DNA of 64,000 nt from Carposina sasakii (taxonomy: Eukaryota; Arthropoda; Insecta; Lepidoptera; Carposinidae), in assembly GCA_014607495.2 (NCBI GenBank), contig CP053170.1:2604001-2668000 (forward strand), given 5' to 3'. The notes beneath the pieces are model-generated. The model was not told the DNA's origin. It was given only the letters and a program-made list of their open reading frames with translations, and made no database searches. Positions 1-12,300 of this stretch are shown piece after piece; position 1 is the stretch's first letter, and each line of letters begins with the position of its first letter. Position numbers and translations under genes: made by a program.

Positions 1-452
1 AATATCTCTTTTCAAGAGATCGGCCTCTCCGATCCAATACGGCATCACTGCTACAAACTCCCCGATTTAATTCTGGGGCTTTTGGGTATTCTTTCTCGGT
101 TCGGGCGGTTAAGCTCTGGAATGAATTACCCCACACGGTTAGAGATTGTCACACTGTTGGCACATTTAGGGAAAAGCTGAAGGATCACTACCTGTCCATT
201 ATATGAATATGCTGTCATTTGTTTTTTCTCCTTTTTTTTCTTAATGTAGTTTTGTAGTTTCTTAGAATTTGTTTAATTGCACATGTTACCCTGTTGTTAA
301 CAATTTCTCTTTACTTGCTTGGCTTGCTGGAAGAGATCTCTGGTAGAGATAAGCTTGCCATTGTACATGCATCTCTTCTTTAATGTTGTATGCCATATTT
401 CTTTTTGTGTATGTGCAATAAAGAATAAAGAAAGAATAAAGAAAGAATAATC
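1..452 (+). mobile_element. LINE 3' end (reverse-transcriptase C-terminus, 3' UTR and tail repeat)
   Basis: An open frame running from the left edge to a stop at 204-206 encodes a C-terminal piece with the motif VRAVKLWNELPHTVRDCHTV, typical of the extreme C-terminus of insect Jockey/CR1-type LINE reverse transcriptases ('..LWN.LP..V.....F+..L'). It is followed by about 210 bases of 3' UTR containing a 'GGAAGAGATCTCTGGTAGAGATAAGC' type box, also present near 30505, 48986 and 52255, and by AATAAAGA tail repeats at 417-452. The element is truncated by the window edge, so the full length and clade are unknown. Confidence 0.75.
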
Positions 453-1280
453 TAAATTTGTGTCTTTAATAATATTGATTAAATAACTGTTTCAGTGTTT
501 TTTAAAACTATGTTTTAAAAGTGGTAAAAGGGGCAACAAAGTTTAATCGGACGAAGTCGCTGGCGAAAAGCTAGTCTCCAATAATAAAAGCTTTAGTAAA
601 CGTCAAAAGAAATGCCGTAAAACTTTGTTAATGAGAACTATTTTCTCGTACTCTGGGAACGAACGAATGTTGTAGAAAATAAGCTCCAATCTTACAATTA
701 TAAACCTTAGGAAGCGAATCATCGCGGAAATATATGAAATAGTGGTTAGCACACAAATCCAACTTGCTTTTTTGCTACTTTTCATATTTTATATACCTTT
801 TTATGTTTGTATGTATGTATATTTCTTTGGCACACTTTAAAGCCTAAAGGGCTTGTCGCATTTGAGCTCGAGAGGTGTGATTAGATTTAGTTGTGTCACT
901 CTCACATTGAGTGCAATTATTGATATGCCATTATTTACTAGTGAACACTTGGATAATGTGTCAAAAATGGCGGTTTAGATCATGCCAGTCAAGTTCAATT
1001 AAATTGTGCATACAATTTAATTTAAAACAGTCAAGAAAATGGTATAAAGTAATGTAAATGAGGCTTTAGTTTTACCATGGCTTGAGTTTTTTGCTTCATG
1101 TCCAAACGTGTATAAGTCTAAGTCCTCTCTAATTAGACACTTCATTTGTTCGTATTTCCACTCAGAGCCGCTATTTCTGCCGTTCTTTCTTTTGAAAATG
1201 AAGCCGAAATTATGTACCTCCTTCCATATACATTTACTATTTTGATTGTCTACCTCAACTGCCCGTGCCCTGTGAACCTG
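453..1280. other. AT-rich stretch without a recognised gene
   Basis: No coding exon is supported here. A segment at 800-880 (TTTCTTTGGCACACTTTAAAG..., CATTTGAGCT) recurs at about 34215-34275, so part of this stretch is a low-copy dispersed repeat. The remainder is plain AT-rich DNA. Confidence 0.5.
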
Positions 1281-1307
1281 TGATAGATAAGATAAGATAA
1301 GATAAAA
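1281..1307 (+). repeat. (GATAA)n short tandem repeat
   Basis: Four to five successive GATAA units. They resemble the simple-repeat tails that follow LINE 3' ends elsewhere in the window. Confidence 0.7.
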
Positions 1308-1379
1308 GAAATTTATTCTGTCATAAACTGAAAATTATGTCTATCCCTGTCCAAGTACCAATCTATCTATATCTACATA

Positions 1380-1598
1380 TCTATACATATAATAAAATTG
1401 TAACGGATTGATGTTTGTGCACGCTAATCTCAGAAACGGTTGAACCGATTTCGATGCAGTTTTCAGAAATATATTGTGACAGGTCCTACTTAACATATAG
1501 GCTACTTTTTATCCCGGGAAAATATTTTTATCCCGGATAATTTCGACATTTTGTTTTTTTTTGCAGTCCACGCGGACCGAGTTGCGGGCGTCCACTAG
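1380..1598 (+). mobile_element. Nonautonomous Helitron, 219 bp
   Basis: The element starts TCTATACATATAATAAAA and ends CACGCGGACC...GTCCACTAG, followed by T. It has TC at the 5' end, CTAG at the 3' end, a GC-rich near-palindrome just before the 3' end and flanking A and T, which are the hallmarks of Helitrons. The same family inserted into a MITE at 29052-29388, where the boundaries can be checked against sibling copies lacking the insert. The inner part shares 'TTATCCCGGATAATTTCGACATTTTG' with the other copies. Confidence 0.75.
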
Positions 1599-1993
1599 TT
1601 CTGATACAGAAAGGGACAGGCAGAGCAAAATTTTAACTATATGTTGAAGTGTCATTGTCGACCACTATATCTAGTTAAAGGCCTAGCTGTATGTTATCTA
1701 CGAACCTATTCCGCAATGTTGTTTATGTCGATCATTATTTATTTTATTATTCGATCGGGAAATAATATAACTTTATCTTAAACCTCTATTCTATAGGTAT
1801 ATTTCAGTATTTTGTCAGTGTATCACTATGCGGGCTTTCAGATACCCTTGTTCGGTTGAAAACGGCGTAACCGTCATGACTTGCATACTCTAAACAATGC
1901 GTTTTCCAAACAAGCGACTATGGCAGACATGGGGGAATAATAAACAGGAAATGATTAGGAGGATTAGTTTCTATATATCTAATCTATTCTTCT

Positions 1994-2193
1994 ATACTAA
2001 TATTATAAAGCCGAAGGGTTTGTTTGTTTGTTTGCACGCGCTAATCTCAGGAACTACTACTCCAATTTGAAAAATTCTTTCAGTGATAGATATCCCATTT
2101 ATCAAGGAAGGCTATATAGTAACCCAACCCGGCTTCGCACGGGTGCAATGCCCTTTCACGCAGACGAAGTCGTGGGCGGCGGTTAGTGTAAAC
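1994..2193 (+). mobile_element. Helitron-like element, second subfamily
   Basis: It begins CTATACTAATATTATAAAG and ends CGCAGACGAAGTCGTGGGCGGCGGTTAGT. Related copies ending in CGCGGACGAAGTCGTGGGCGGC and GCTAGT occur at 41940-42156. The terminal block resembles the 3' end of the 219-bp Helitron above, with a different body. Assignment to Helitron is by terminal similarity only. Confidence 0.55.
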
Positions 2194-2277
2194 ATACTAT
2201 CGACTATTTACCAACTTTCGCTATGCCAAGTGGTTTCTCTATCAGGGATAAGCACGCCTTTATAACTTGCCTTTACA

Positions 2278-2600
2278 AACTGTTTATGTACAATAAAGAA
2301 TATAAGAATATATACCTATAAGGACTTCTACCACCGGACGACCAGGGAAACTTCAAGGCGACACCGGTTCACAGTTGAAGTGCCGAAAACTCGTACGAAT
2401 CGTTTTGCTTCTACATTTATAGTGCAAACGGCCAAGCTTTGGAACTTCCTGCCTGAATCCCTGTTCCCCATGAACTATAATCTTGCGGGCTTCAAGTCGA
2501 GAGTGAACCGGTTTCTTTTAGGCGAGCGCGCTCCATCTTAGACTGCTACGGTGCTTACCATCGGGCGCGTTGTGGTCAAGCGTAAGCCTATTTAATATAT
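2278..2600 (+). mobile_element. LINE remnants: tail, then a reverse-transcriptase C-terminus
   Basis: First comes a short LINE tail (GTACAATAAAGAATATAAG). Then an open frame from about 2341 to the stop at 2539-2541 encodes the C-terminus of a LINE reverse transcriptase, with QTAKLWNFLPESLFPMNYN and FKSRVNRFLLGERAPS. The pattern '..AKLWN.LPESVFP..YNL..FKSRVNRFL' is typical of Jockey/CR1-type elements and resembles the copies at 16560 and 41047. Only the last 60 or so codons remain. Confidence 0.75.
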
Positions 2601-3250
2601 AAAAATAAAAAGGATGCAATCAAAATATATAATAATATATTTCCCAGTTCTTCAACATTTTGATTTTTCCTGTAGTCGGACGAAATCGCGGGTTTCCACT
2701 AGCCTCCTATAAACAAATGTTGTTACGCCACCTCCTGCTTGTTCCTCCTTTGTGATGGCAGTTTATCGTTCTCTGTCATGGCTGGCTAATTTATGACGGG
2801 GTTCTCTCTCAGTAGGATACCACGGTGGCTGCAGTAGTATTCACTTTTGAAAATGGGCGACCCTGATTACGCGAGATGGTATATTCAAACTGTTAAAGTA
2901 AGCTATAAGCTGGCACAGAAAGTCGGTTTCTTATTTAAAAAAATATTTCTTATCCATTCGGATACACCTGCCACTATAGGTGTTGTGGTGCTTATTGATG
3001 GTATGGCCTTAGAATTTGGGGACACATACCATTTGTACGTGTACCATAGGTATTCTGACGATGGAACCACATGCATGGAACTCTTTAGAATCTGTAGTTA
3101 GCTCAAAAGTCTTAGCCCACAATAACGTAAATCGGTTTTCTTAAATAAATACCAATTCGGATACACCTTCTTGTCTATAAAAATTCTTACCAATTCGGAT
3201 ACACCTGCCCTGTATAATGTATAATGTAAAATGTATGCTTATTCTACAGA
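2600..3250. other. No supported gene
   Basis: A fragment resembling a Helitron 3' end is present (TCGGACGAAATCGCGGGTTTCCACTAG near 2677-2703). An open frame at 2847-3101 lacks any recognisable domain and has no splice context, so I do not call it. 'ACCAATTCGGATACACC' repeats at 2955, 3151 and 3190. Confidence 0.45.
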
Positions 3251-3255
3251 CTGAC

Positions 3256-3358
3256 CTGGCTTGATACACGACATGCCGCACGCTCCGTCGCAGAGGCATT
3301 TCTTCTTCTTGCTTTTACAGTCCTCGTCGGAGGAGCACTTTCTCAGACATCTCTGACC
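3256..3358 (-). CDS. WAP gene exon 4: most of the four-disulfide core
   Basis: The acceptor is TATCCAG before GGTCAGAG and the donor is GTCAGT after AAGCCAG. The 103 nt encode 34 residues starting GQRCLRKCSSDEDC and ending CGMSCIKP, followed by one nucleotide of the next codon. Seven of the eight WAP cysteines are here; the first is in exon 3. The next exon is not visible between 1 and 3255, so it probably lies beyond the left edge. Confidence 0.8.
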
Positions 3359-6300
3359 CTGGATAGAAAACATAGTCATACACACACTTATTTGTCATTA
3401 AGATAAATATTAGGGTCGAATCTGACCGTCACACGTAAACGTAAACCTAATCTTAGTCAGGTCTATCTCTCTCCGTTCTTAACATGGATGGCTGAGAGAG
3501 AAAAGGACAGGTAGGGCTAATTTTACGTTTAGGTTTAAGTGTGATGATCAGAATCGATCATATTGGCTTTTAATAATATAAATTACTACCAATGAGATGC
3601 CCTAAAGACGAGATTATAGATTATATAGAGCTATTTTTTTGTAATTTTATATAATTTAGGGCCCTTTCTCGTCAAATTACGCGGAATCATTATGTTTTAA
3701 CTCTAACTTCCCATTTCCTGAATGCAATCACTCCAAGTAGCTTGGCTGAACATTTTTTCATATACACAAGGTTGTGTTCCTGAAAATAGCATATTCAGTA
3801 GTAATCTCTACGGAGATTGACCAGGTACGCAGGAGATATTATAGTGCACAAGTGTGTGCGCAAATACAGATGTACTTTCTATTCCGTTACTCTCATAGTC
3901 CGATGGGACGGAAAGCCGAAACGACTGGAGAGAGATTAGGCGCAGGACCGACGGTTTTACGTGCTTTCCGAGGCACGAGCTAAGTGACAATTTTGCAACA
4001 TTAAAATCTGTACATGAAATAAATTCATTTAAAATTTACCCCTCCCGCTTGGAAGGTGCACGTCTTAACCACTGGGCTGTCACCGCTAGTGGAGCATCAT
4101 AAAGAAGATCAATGGCAAAGTTTATGTACCTATATATATTTTTATATGTTTTACTTGATAATCTAGGTATATAGACGCAAAAGGTCACCCACATATTAAG
4201 AAATCTCGAAAACAAATTGACCAAGGTATATAAAATTAGCAGGATCAGGTCATAAGGCGTCCGCTAAGAAAAGATTTCCCGAAGTTCCTATGGGAACGGT
4301 GAATAACGGGAACTCTTACGCGAACGAAGTGCTAAATACACACAGGCACATAAACATCAGTCTATTGCAACCCACTGCTGGACGTGGGCCTCCCCCAGGG
4401 TACGCCACAAGGGGCGGTTTGCCCACATTCATCACGGGTGGCGCTGCTTCCCAACTCTCGGAAACCCGTAATCGCGTTTTAAGATGTTCACGGGCAGACA
4501 TGCGGTGACGCTTTTGTACTCTGTCGATACGGCAACTAATATTAATGTTGTATATAATTAATTATGTATGATGTTCTGGATACTGACCAGTAAAGTGGCC
4601 TGCTCCTCATCTCTCGGACACTGTGCTGAGGGGCTGTTGCGAGGATTCTTGTAGATCCTGCCATCGTCATCAGCCTCCGACTTAGAGGGGGGGCCGTCGT
4701 CATCGTCATCGTCTGCCGGAGTAGGGGGAGGCAGGGAGGCGGCTGTGAATAAGGATATATTGCTTAGTACTAGAACAGAATTTAAATTGGTACCTTTTTT
4801 TTAAATTGGTACCTTTATTTTATGTAAATATTGGTAACAAAACTTTTTGGTTAAGTTAGGTTCTATGTGTTTATTTTCTATGTGTGTATTTTGCCTCCTT
4901 AATTTCTCTTTAATGTTGTGTTTTATAATCAGTGGGATTTGTAGTTGTAAAGAAAATTTTTGCCCAGCGCGGCGTCTGTGTGACTGCGAAATATAAAAGT
5001 TAATTTCGCAACAGAACGAGTTATTTTTCATTTTACCGGCACTTTACGGTAATTTTTGTGAAACAGCGATCTCAATAATAACACCTACAAGTATTCTATT
5101 CTTACTCGTATAAATAAAAGCTTTGAACAAAGAAAATGTTAACCTGAAATTCCCACTATAATCCATCTAAGATTCACTATCTGTTCTCTACATGAAGGAA
5201 ATGCGAAAAGGAGCTGTGTGTCTGACACGTCGTCGTCGCGTTGTAAAACTTTTATATATATATATATATATATGTGATTTTATATGGAATAAGGCCCATT
5301 GGCACGTTACGTCACCGGCCAGGCACGTAACGTACCCGTAATGTACCATACATGCACTTGGTAAAGAATACTCGTCGAGAAAAAAATCTGAAACTTTACT
5401 CGTAAAAGCATAATAATATACAACTTATTTATATGTTACTTGTCATGCCTTAGATAATACTCCGTGCATGAAACGCGTCCCTATTACGGTCATGGTATGG
5501 TACGTTACTTGGACAGACTCCTTTATTGCTTTTTCTAAAAATCTTGCCAAAATTAAGTCTTGTTTACCTACATGATACCATTTTCTTGACCATAGCATAT
5601 AATTTTATTGAAGCAACAAATGACAAGCAAGGTCTAAACTGCCATTTTTGACACATTATTTAAGTTTTTACTATCAATAAATCTTGAATGTTTAATATGA
5701 TTTCACTGTCATTTCAATTTTCTTTACAAGTGAGTGTACGCCTGGAATAGATAGACATTCAATAAAAAATTTATTTATTCATTCATGGTACCATGTTAAT
5801 GACTACTACACCATTTTTCTACAAACACATCCTCTTAGTAAGTGCTCCACGATCTGGAATAATGGAATGGAATATTGAATCCACTCCCATTCCCGAGAGA
5901 CGAAGATTTCCTGGGGATACAATTAAAGACGTCTGTTCTTTTATCCAATTACTGTCATTTAGGGCGGCCATCTTTTATTTCTAGTGATGTACCTACCTAC
6001 TGCTTATTCGATTAAGTTTGGGAAAATGTTATAGATAGGAAAACAGGCATAATTCATCATCATCATCAGCCTATTGCAGTCCACTGCTGGACGTAGGCCT
6101 ACCCCGGGGCACGCCACAAGACTGCCATTGGGGGTTTTTGCCCATAGTCACCACGCTGGGTAGGCGGGTTGGTGACCGCAGTTTGTATTTCGGACTATGT
6201 TGTCAACACGGGAGGCGCTGCTGACCACCTCCCGTTAACCCTTAATCCCCTCGTACGATACCCACAGACAGACAAGAGGTGGTACAAATTCTACTCTGCC

Positions 6301-9300
6301 GGCACCACGCAGCTAGGCTAGTATACTAGGTACCTACATCAGAATAACATATAGGCTATACTATTATGTATTGTATAATTCATGCCAACGCGACGCGTTA
6401 GTCGAATATTATTAACAAGATACACAAAACCGAACTTGCCTCAGGGTACAATAATTCATCGGAAATCGCGGGCAACTTCTAATCTTGGCCCCGTGGGGAT
6501 TCCAAGTTTCACCCCACTTCGTAATGACTTAAGCTTTGGTTTCGTAGTATAGCGGTGTCGTAATATAGCGGTCGTATGGATGTAAGACAGTCGTCTTTAC
6601 GGTGCCGACATGTGAAAAGTTGTAGCTATAGAAAATCTAAGTTTTGCCGTGATTATGCTTTATTAGAGGTATATTTATGACAAGCTGTGATAGCCCAGTG
6701 GTTAAGACATGCACCTTCCAAGCGGGAGGCCTAAGTTCGATCCCAGTCACGGGCCTGTACCAATGAATTTATTTAATGTACAGATTTTAATGTTGCAAAA
6801 TTGTCACTTAGCTCGTGCCTCGAAAAGCACGTAAAACCGTTGGTCTTGCGCCTGATCTCCCTCCGGTCGTGTCGGCTTTCCGTCCCATCGGACTATGAGA
6901 GTAACGGAATAGAAACTGCATCTATGTTTCCGCACACACTTGTGCACTATAATATCTCCTGCGTACTTGGCCAATCTCCGTAGAGATTGGTCGCCTTGGC
7001 CGAAATACGGTCGGAGATCATCATTTATGACACATACATTAATGCTGCTGTGTTCTTCACTAGTGGCCGCCCACGAATTCGTCTGCGTAAATTTTAGAAT
7101 CCCTATTATTCCGTTCCCGGGAGAATTTCTGAATATCCTTTCCTATGGGATGGCTGCGGCGTACAAAGAACACACTCTTCACGTTTCCTAAGATTACTGG
7201 TTTAGGCTGTGCGTTGATCCGACATATTTAGAAAATATTTATTTGTATTTGCTTCTATGCTGCTCTGGGAGTGAAAAAAAAACGTATAATACTACAGCTG
7301 CTTCTCTTCCCGGGCATACTGTACAAATCAGTAGAGGGACAATTGTACATCTCAACTATACCCTCAAAATTGGTCAGAAGTGGCACCATGTGGTTTTATC
7401 AGTCCTTGGTGCTCTGCCTACCACGTAAGGGATAAAAGATGTGATTATATGTATTTATTTGTATTGTGATAATTCTAATTAGCTATCAATGTGATTAAAA
7501 AAGAAGTAAATCACGGAATAACATGTGTATTGAATGTTCGACACGTATCAGTGCACTTACGTTCATTGCTTGTGGTGCGGACTGAGGACTGAGGGGGGCG
7601 GGGAGCAGGTATGAAGAACATATAAATTAGAAACATATAAATAATGTTCCCATATTAATGCAAATATGGGAGTAGTCCACTGCTGGACGTAGGCCTCCCC
7701 CAAGGCACGGCACAAGGCTACCGCCACAGGGGTTTGTCCATAGTCACCACGCTGGGCAGGCGGGTTGGTGACCGTAGTGTGATTTTTGGACTACGTTGTC
7801 TACACTGGAGGCGCTACTGCCCGCCTCCCGGAAGCCCTTATCGCCTCGTACGATACCCTTGGGCAGGCATGGGGTGGTACAAACTCTACTCTGCCGGCAC
7901 CACGCGGCATACGTTTAGTATAGCATAGTGACAAGTTGCTTGCTCATCCCCTGAGTTCCTTAGTTCCTCACGACATGTGGAGTTGCTTAAATCTTTTTTT
8001 GGAAAGAATCGCCATCCCTCTGTTACCCGTTATATAAAGAAATGTATTTCTGTAGAAGGGCGCAGTAGAATCGCTTATTGTTTTTCGATCACGATGAACA
8101 AGCATCTTAAGAAGTGTTCGGCCGCGAACTTGTAAGGGAATTAGGTTGAGAGGGCCTTGGGTAGGGAATAAACACTGTTGTTTTCGCTGCAAGTGTTTTA
8201 AAAGTCCATAATAGACGATTTTGTTGTACAGGTATGCGAGGTAAATAATGGTCATGGACATTCTCGTACAAATATTATAGATGCGAAACTTTGTAAGGAT
8301 AGAATGTGTATGTTTGTTACTCTGTCATGCAAAATCTACTCAACGGATTTTGATGAAACTTGGCAGATGAAACACTAATTGCTTTCCTTTTTAGCTCTTT
8401 ATTTTATTTTTCAAAATGGGCTATCCAGAACTGCAGAATCTCGAGGAGGATCACCCACGTTCAGCATAAAGAGGTAGATGTACGAGTAAGTAACTAGTTT
8501 CTAGCTTATTGCCTGAAATAGCGCTAAAGCTAAATAATCTAAATTCCTTAGTCGACTCGAGATAAAGCTGATGTATTCTAGTGAAGCCCCGCATCAGCAC
8601 CAGAACATACAGGTGAAAACTACGGAATCTCCTCATCAGCACGATCATTTTTCTCCATGGAAGCATACCTGGGAAGTGTCTGGTTTCCAAGATATCATGG
8701 TCCAAAGTTGAGTAAATAGATGCATAAATGCACATAGTTGCGCGTAGCCAGATTTTTTCACGAGAAATAATTAATATCTGTCTATGAAAAAAGTAGCATA
8801 AACACTGGACACTATAAATTTCGCCCGATCAAGTAATAAAAACAAATTTAAAAAAAAATACATCTTTTCCAGCTTTTTTTTGGCATAAACTTACTTTATT
8901 TGATCTATAGAGTATGTACCCTTAGCTAAGGGTGGCAACGAAAAAACAACCTGTATGTATAATTAATCCGCTCCTCTCAGGTCTCAGTCCGTAGCCTAAC
9001 ATTACGTATCGATTACGTTAACTTTTACCGGAAGCATCGATGTATCGTCGCTTGCGCCGGCGCAGGGCGGTAGAGCGTGACAACTGTGCTACAAACCCGC
9101 GATGGATAATAAATAGGGTTACTATGGTAAAAAATAATTTAAAAAAACCAAAGGAAACCGATATCAGTCTATTGAAGAGATACACAAATTCACGCTTTAC
9201 CTACATTAAAAAAGGAGAATTAGATTTCATCTCTTAGAACTAGCATATTTCTGTTTGATTTATTTTTAACCAATTTAAAAAAGAGAGGTTGTCAACTCGT

Positions 9301-12300
9301 CTATACCTACGTTTTTTATATCAATTTAAAATAATCAACATCAAATAAAATGTACTTATGTACATCTTAGATGAATGTACGTACATAGTATATTTATTTA
9401 CTACGCCCCGTTCTAGCTCCCATACGAAATACCGTGGTGGTAAAAAATATTTTTATTTTCAATGTAATGTACCTAATTTCATTTTACATTAAAATGGGGA
9501 GCTTTAAACAATTTATCATTCCAAGCACATAACTCACGGGTTTTATTAACATAGAGTAGTTATCCAGGAGAGCCGTATCATTTCGGGTTTTGACCGTGGT
9601 CACACTTAAAGTAAACTACTCGTAAACTTTAAACCTAAACTTAAAATAAGTTGTGTCTGTTCTTCTCCACTCTTAGTGAATTGCTGAAACAGAGAGCACA
9701 CGTAGAACAAATTTTAAATTTGTGTTCAAGCAAGCAATAGAGAAAGGTCAAGAGTACCCTAAACCTAGATGAGCGTGCAAATGGAGATCCGTGATCTTTG
9801 CCTCCCGGTTAAAAGCAATGCAATAGCAAAAATTAAACATTTTGATGTCGTATTGCTACGGCTTTGGCTTTGCAAGATACATATCAGTCTACCTGTCCGA
9901 CTGTCTTTCCCACAGCCACTCTCGTAGCGGCGATAATATTTTCCATGAACAAACGTTACAATACCTCCTCTTCATATTTCCTCTGTATTTTACAATGATA
10001 TCCGTTTTTCGCTGATAACGTAGACCGAGCTGCGTTTAGGATTACGTGACATAGTTAGATAGGGCCTGATTATTTGGTCCTTTTTTACTGAGAGCCGAAA
10101 GCCTATGTGAAGAATAAATTTGATGCCGTCTTTCTCTAAAACTCGGTCAAGATAGAGACAGCATCAACTTTATCCTTTACATAGGCTATCTTACCATTGG
10201 AAAAATCGGCTTTTGGATATAAAAATTAATTTGGCTGAATTTAACTAAACACTTCTATGCTGCTCTGGGAGTGAAATAAAAAACGTATAATACTACAGCT
10301 GCTTCTCTTGCCGGGCATACTGTACAAGTCAGTAAAGGGACAAGAGGGTCTCGGTGTTTTGTAAGCGATGGGCTGATCATCTGTTACTACTAACCGAACT
10401 TGTACATCTCAACTATACCCTCAAAATTGGTCAGAAGTGGCACCATGTGGTTCTATCGGCCCTTGGTGCTCTGCCTACCCCGTAAGGGATAAAGGCGTGA
10501 TTATATGTATGTAACTAAATAGAAACATCGAAACTAATAACTAGTGCTACCAAAATACAAACCAATTTATTTACTGTAGCACTCAAAGATCCATTATAAC
10601 TATTAATATAACTTGTATTTATCTGCTACAAAAGTAAAAAAGAGGTTTATTCTTGAAAGGTATTTCAAGTCCAATCTGTAATACCTACCTATAGGTATCT
10701 ATAATACAAGTGATATTAAAGTAAATATAATTTTTATCCTTTTTGTAAAATAAGGTGTGACAATGGGGTTGACCCCTTTGGGTAAAAATTCCCTTTCAAA
10801 AATTAAATGAAAAATGTTGTATTTATCGTTTCTCTCAGGTGATAAGCTGTCATTTTTTACATATGACCCCGCTATTCTTAATGTGACTGTAGGTTATCCT
10901 TCGTGATTTGACCGTTTCGGGCTACTCGGCAGGATAGCACCACCCCATGCTTACTCATGGGTATCGTAAGAGGCAATTTAGGGTGTCCGAGAGGTGGACA
11001 GCAGCGCCTCCTGTACTGACAATATAGTCCAAAAATCACACTGTGGTCACCAACCCGCCTGCCCAGCGTGGTGACTGTGGGAAAACACCCCACTATAACA
11101 GTAGCCTTGAGGCGTGCCCTGAGGAGACCTACGTTTACCAGTGGACTGCAATACTTGATGTGTGTGATGTGCACAGCCTATCCCAACATCTCACCCTTAA
11201 AATTTTATCAAACTTAAGTTAATAGACATTAAATGGAAATTGAAATTGGATCTAATAATAAGGTCTCCAGTCAACAACTTCGATTTTCCCAAAAGTTATA
11301 TAGAGGGTGGATTTACAAAAGGCTAAATGCGGCTCAAAAGGGACGAATATCAATGGAAGAGATATAATTATAGAGGTTTCTAGATAGTTCTAGGAGTTAT
11401 TAGTTTACTTTGGTAGACGGAATAATTTGGAAATTATTTTAACAGGTTAGTTGGAACAATAAACATATAATTTCAGGTATCAAATTTTGTGGATAGATTT
11501 TTTCATAGTACTTCGCTTAACTTTAGTTACTCCTTTTGTATCCTGTATAGGTACTACTTATTTCACACGATACCTACTAATACATACATACATATAATCA
11601 CGCCATTATCCCTTACGGGATAGGCAGAGCACCAAGGGCCGAACCACGTGGTGCCACTTTTGACCAATTTTGAGGGTATAGTTGAGATGTACAAGTTCGG
11701 TTAGTAGTGACAGGTGGTCAGCCCATCGCCTACAAAACACCAAGACCCTACTAATACTTAACCGATATTTCCTTCCCTCCCCTGTCTATGTGAAGAGGGG
11801 CGTTTTTCACGGTTGATCGACCGTGAAAATCATCCCCTACCGACATTATAAGGGTAGAATAGATAGTGGTGCTTGAATTAAATTATGTCATAAAAAACTG
11901 GGGATATCGGTCAACAGGAGATGGACATTTATTTGAAAAAGGGGATATTTTTAACTTTTTTTTACCCGACCACGCCAGAAGGAGGGTATTTCTTTCGAGT
12001 ATGTATGTAAGTTTGTATATTTATTAAACACTCACTAAAAGCTATTCGGGTGGTTGCATTTCAGCTTGGGAGGTATCAATTAAAGCCCACTCTAGAAAAC
12101 CTTTGAGACTCGAAATCATTTTTTATAATGTTTACTTTTCCAGATAGTAAACAACTCATCATTTTTCATGCAGTCTTTGTTGTGAATATTGTAATTTTCA
12201 AGAAAGAATATTAATATAAATTCTACTCTTTTAGTACTATTAAGTAACCTGTGGCTTTACTCTAGTTTGTAATTTGTATAGAGCACCTTTATAGCAAGCA

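Noticed and set aside
2847..3101. 84-codon open frame (GDPDYARWYIQTVKVSYKLA...)
   Set aside because: No domain, no splice signals and no start context. It lies between LINE remnants and the WAP exon on the opposite strand.
7968..8735. Two minus-strand frames of 94-97 codons
   Set aside because: They cross dispersed repeat F and MITE B, and no motif is recognisable.
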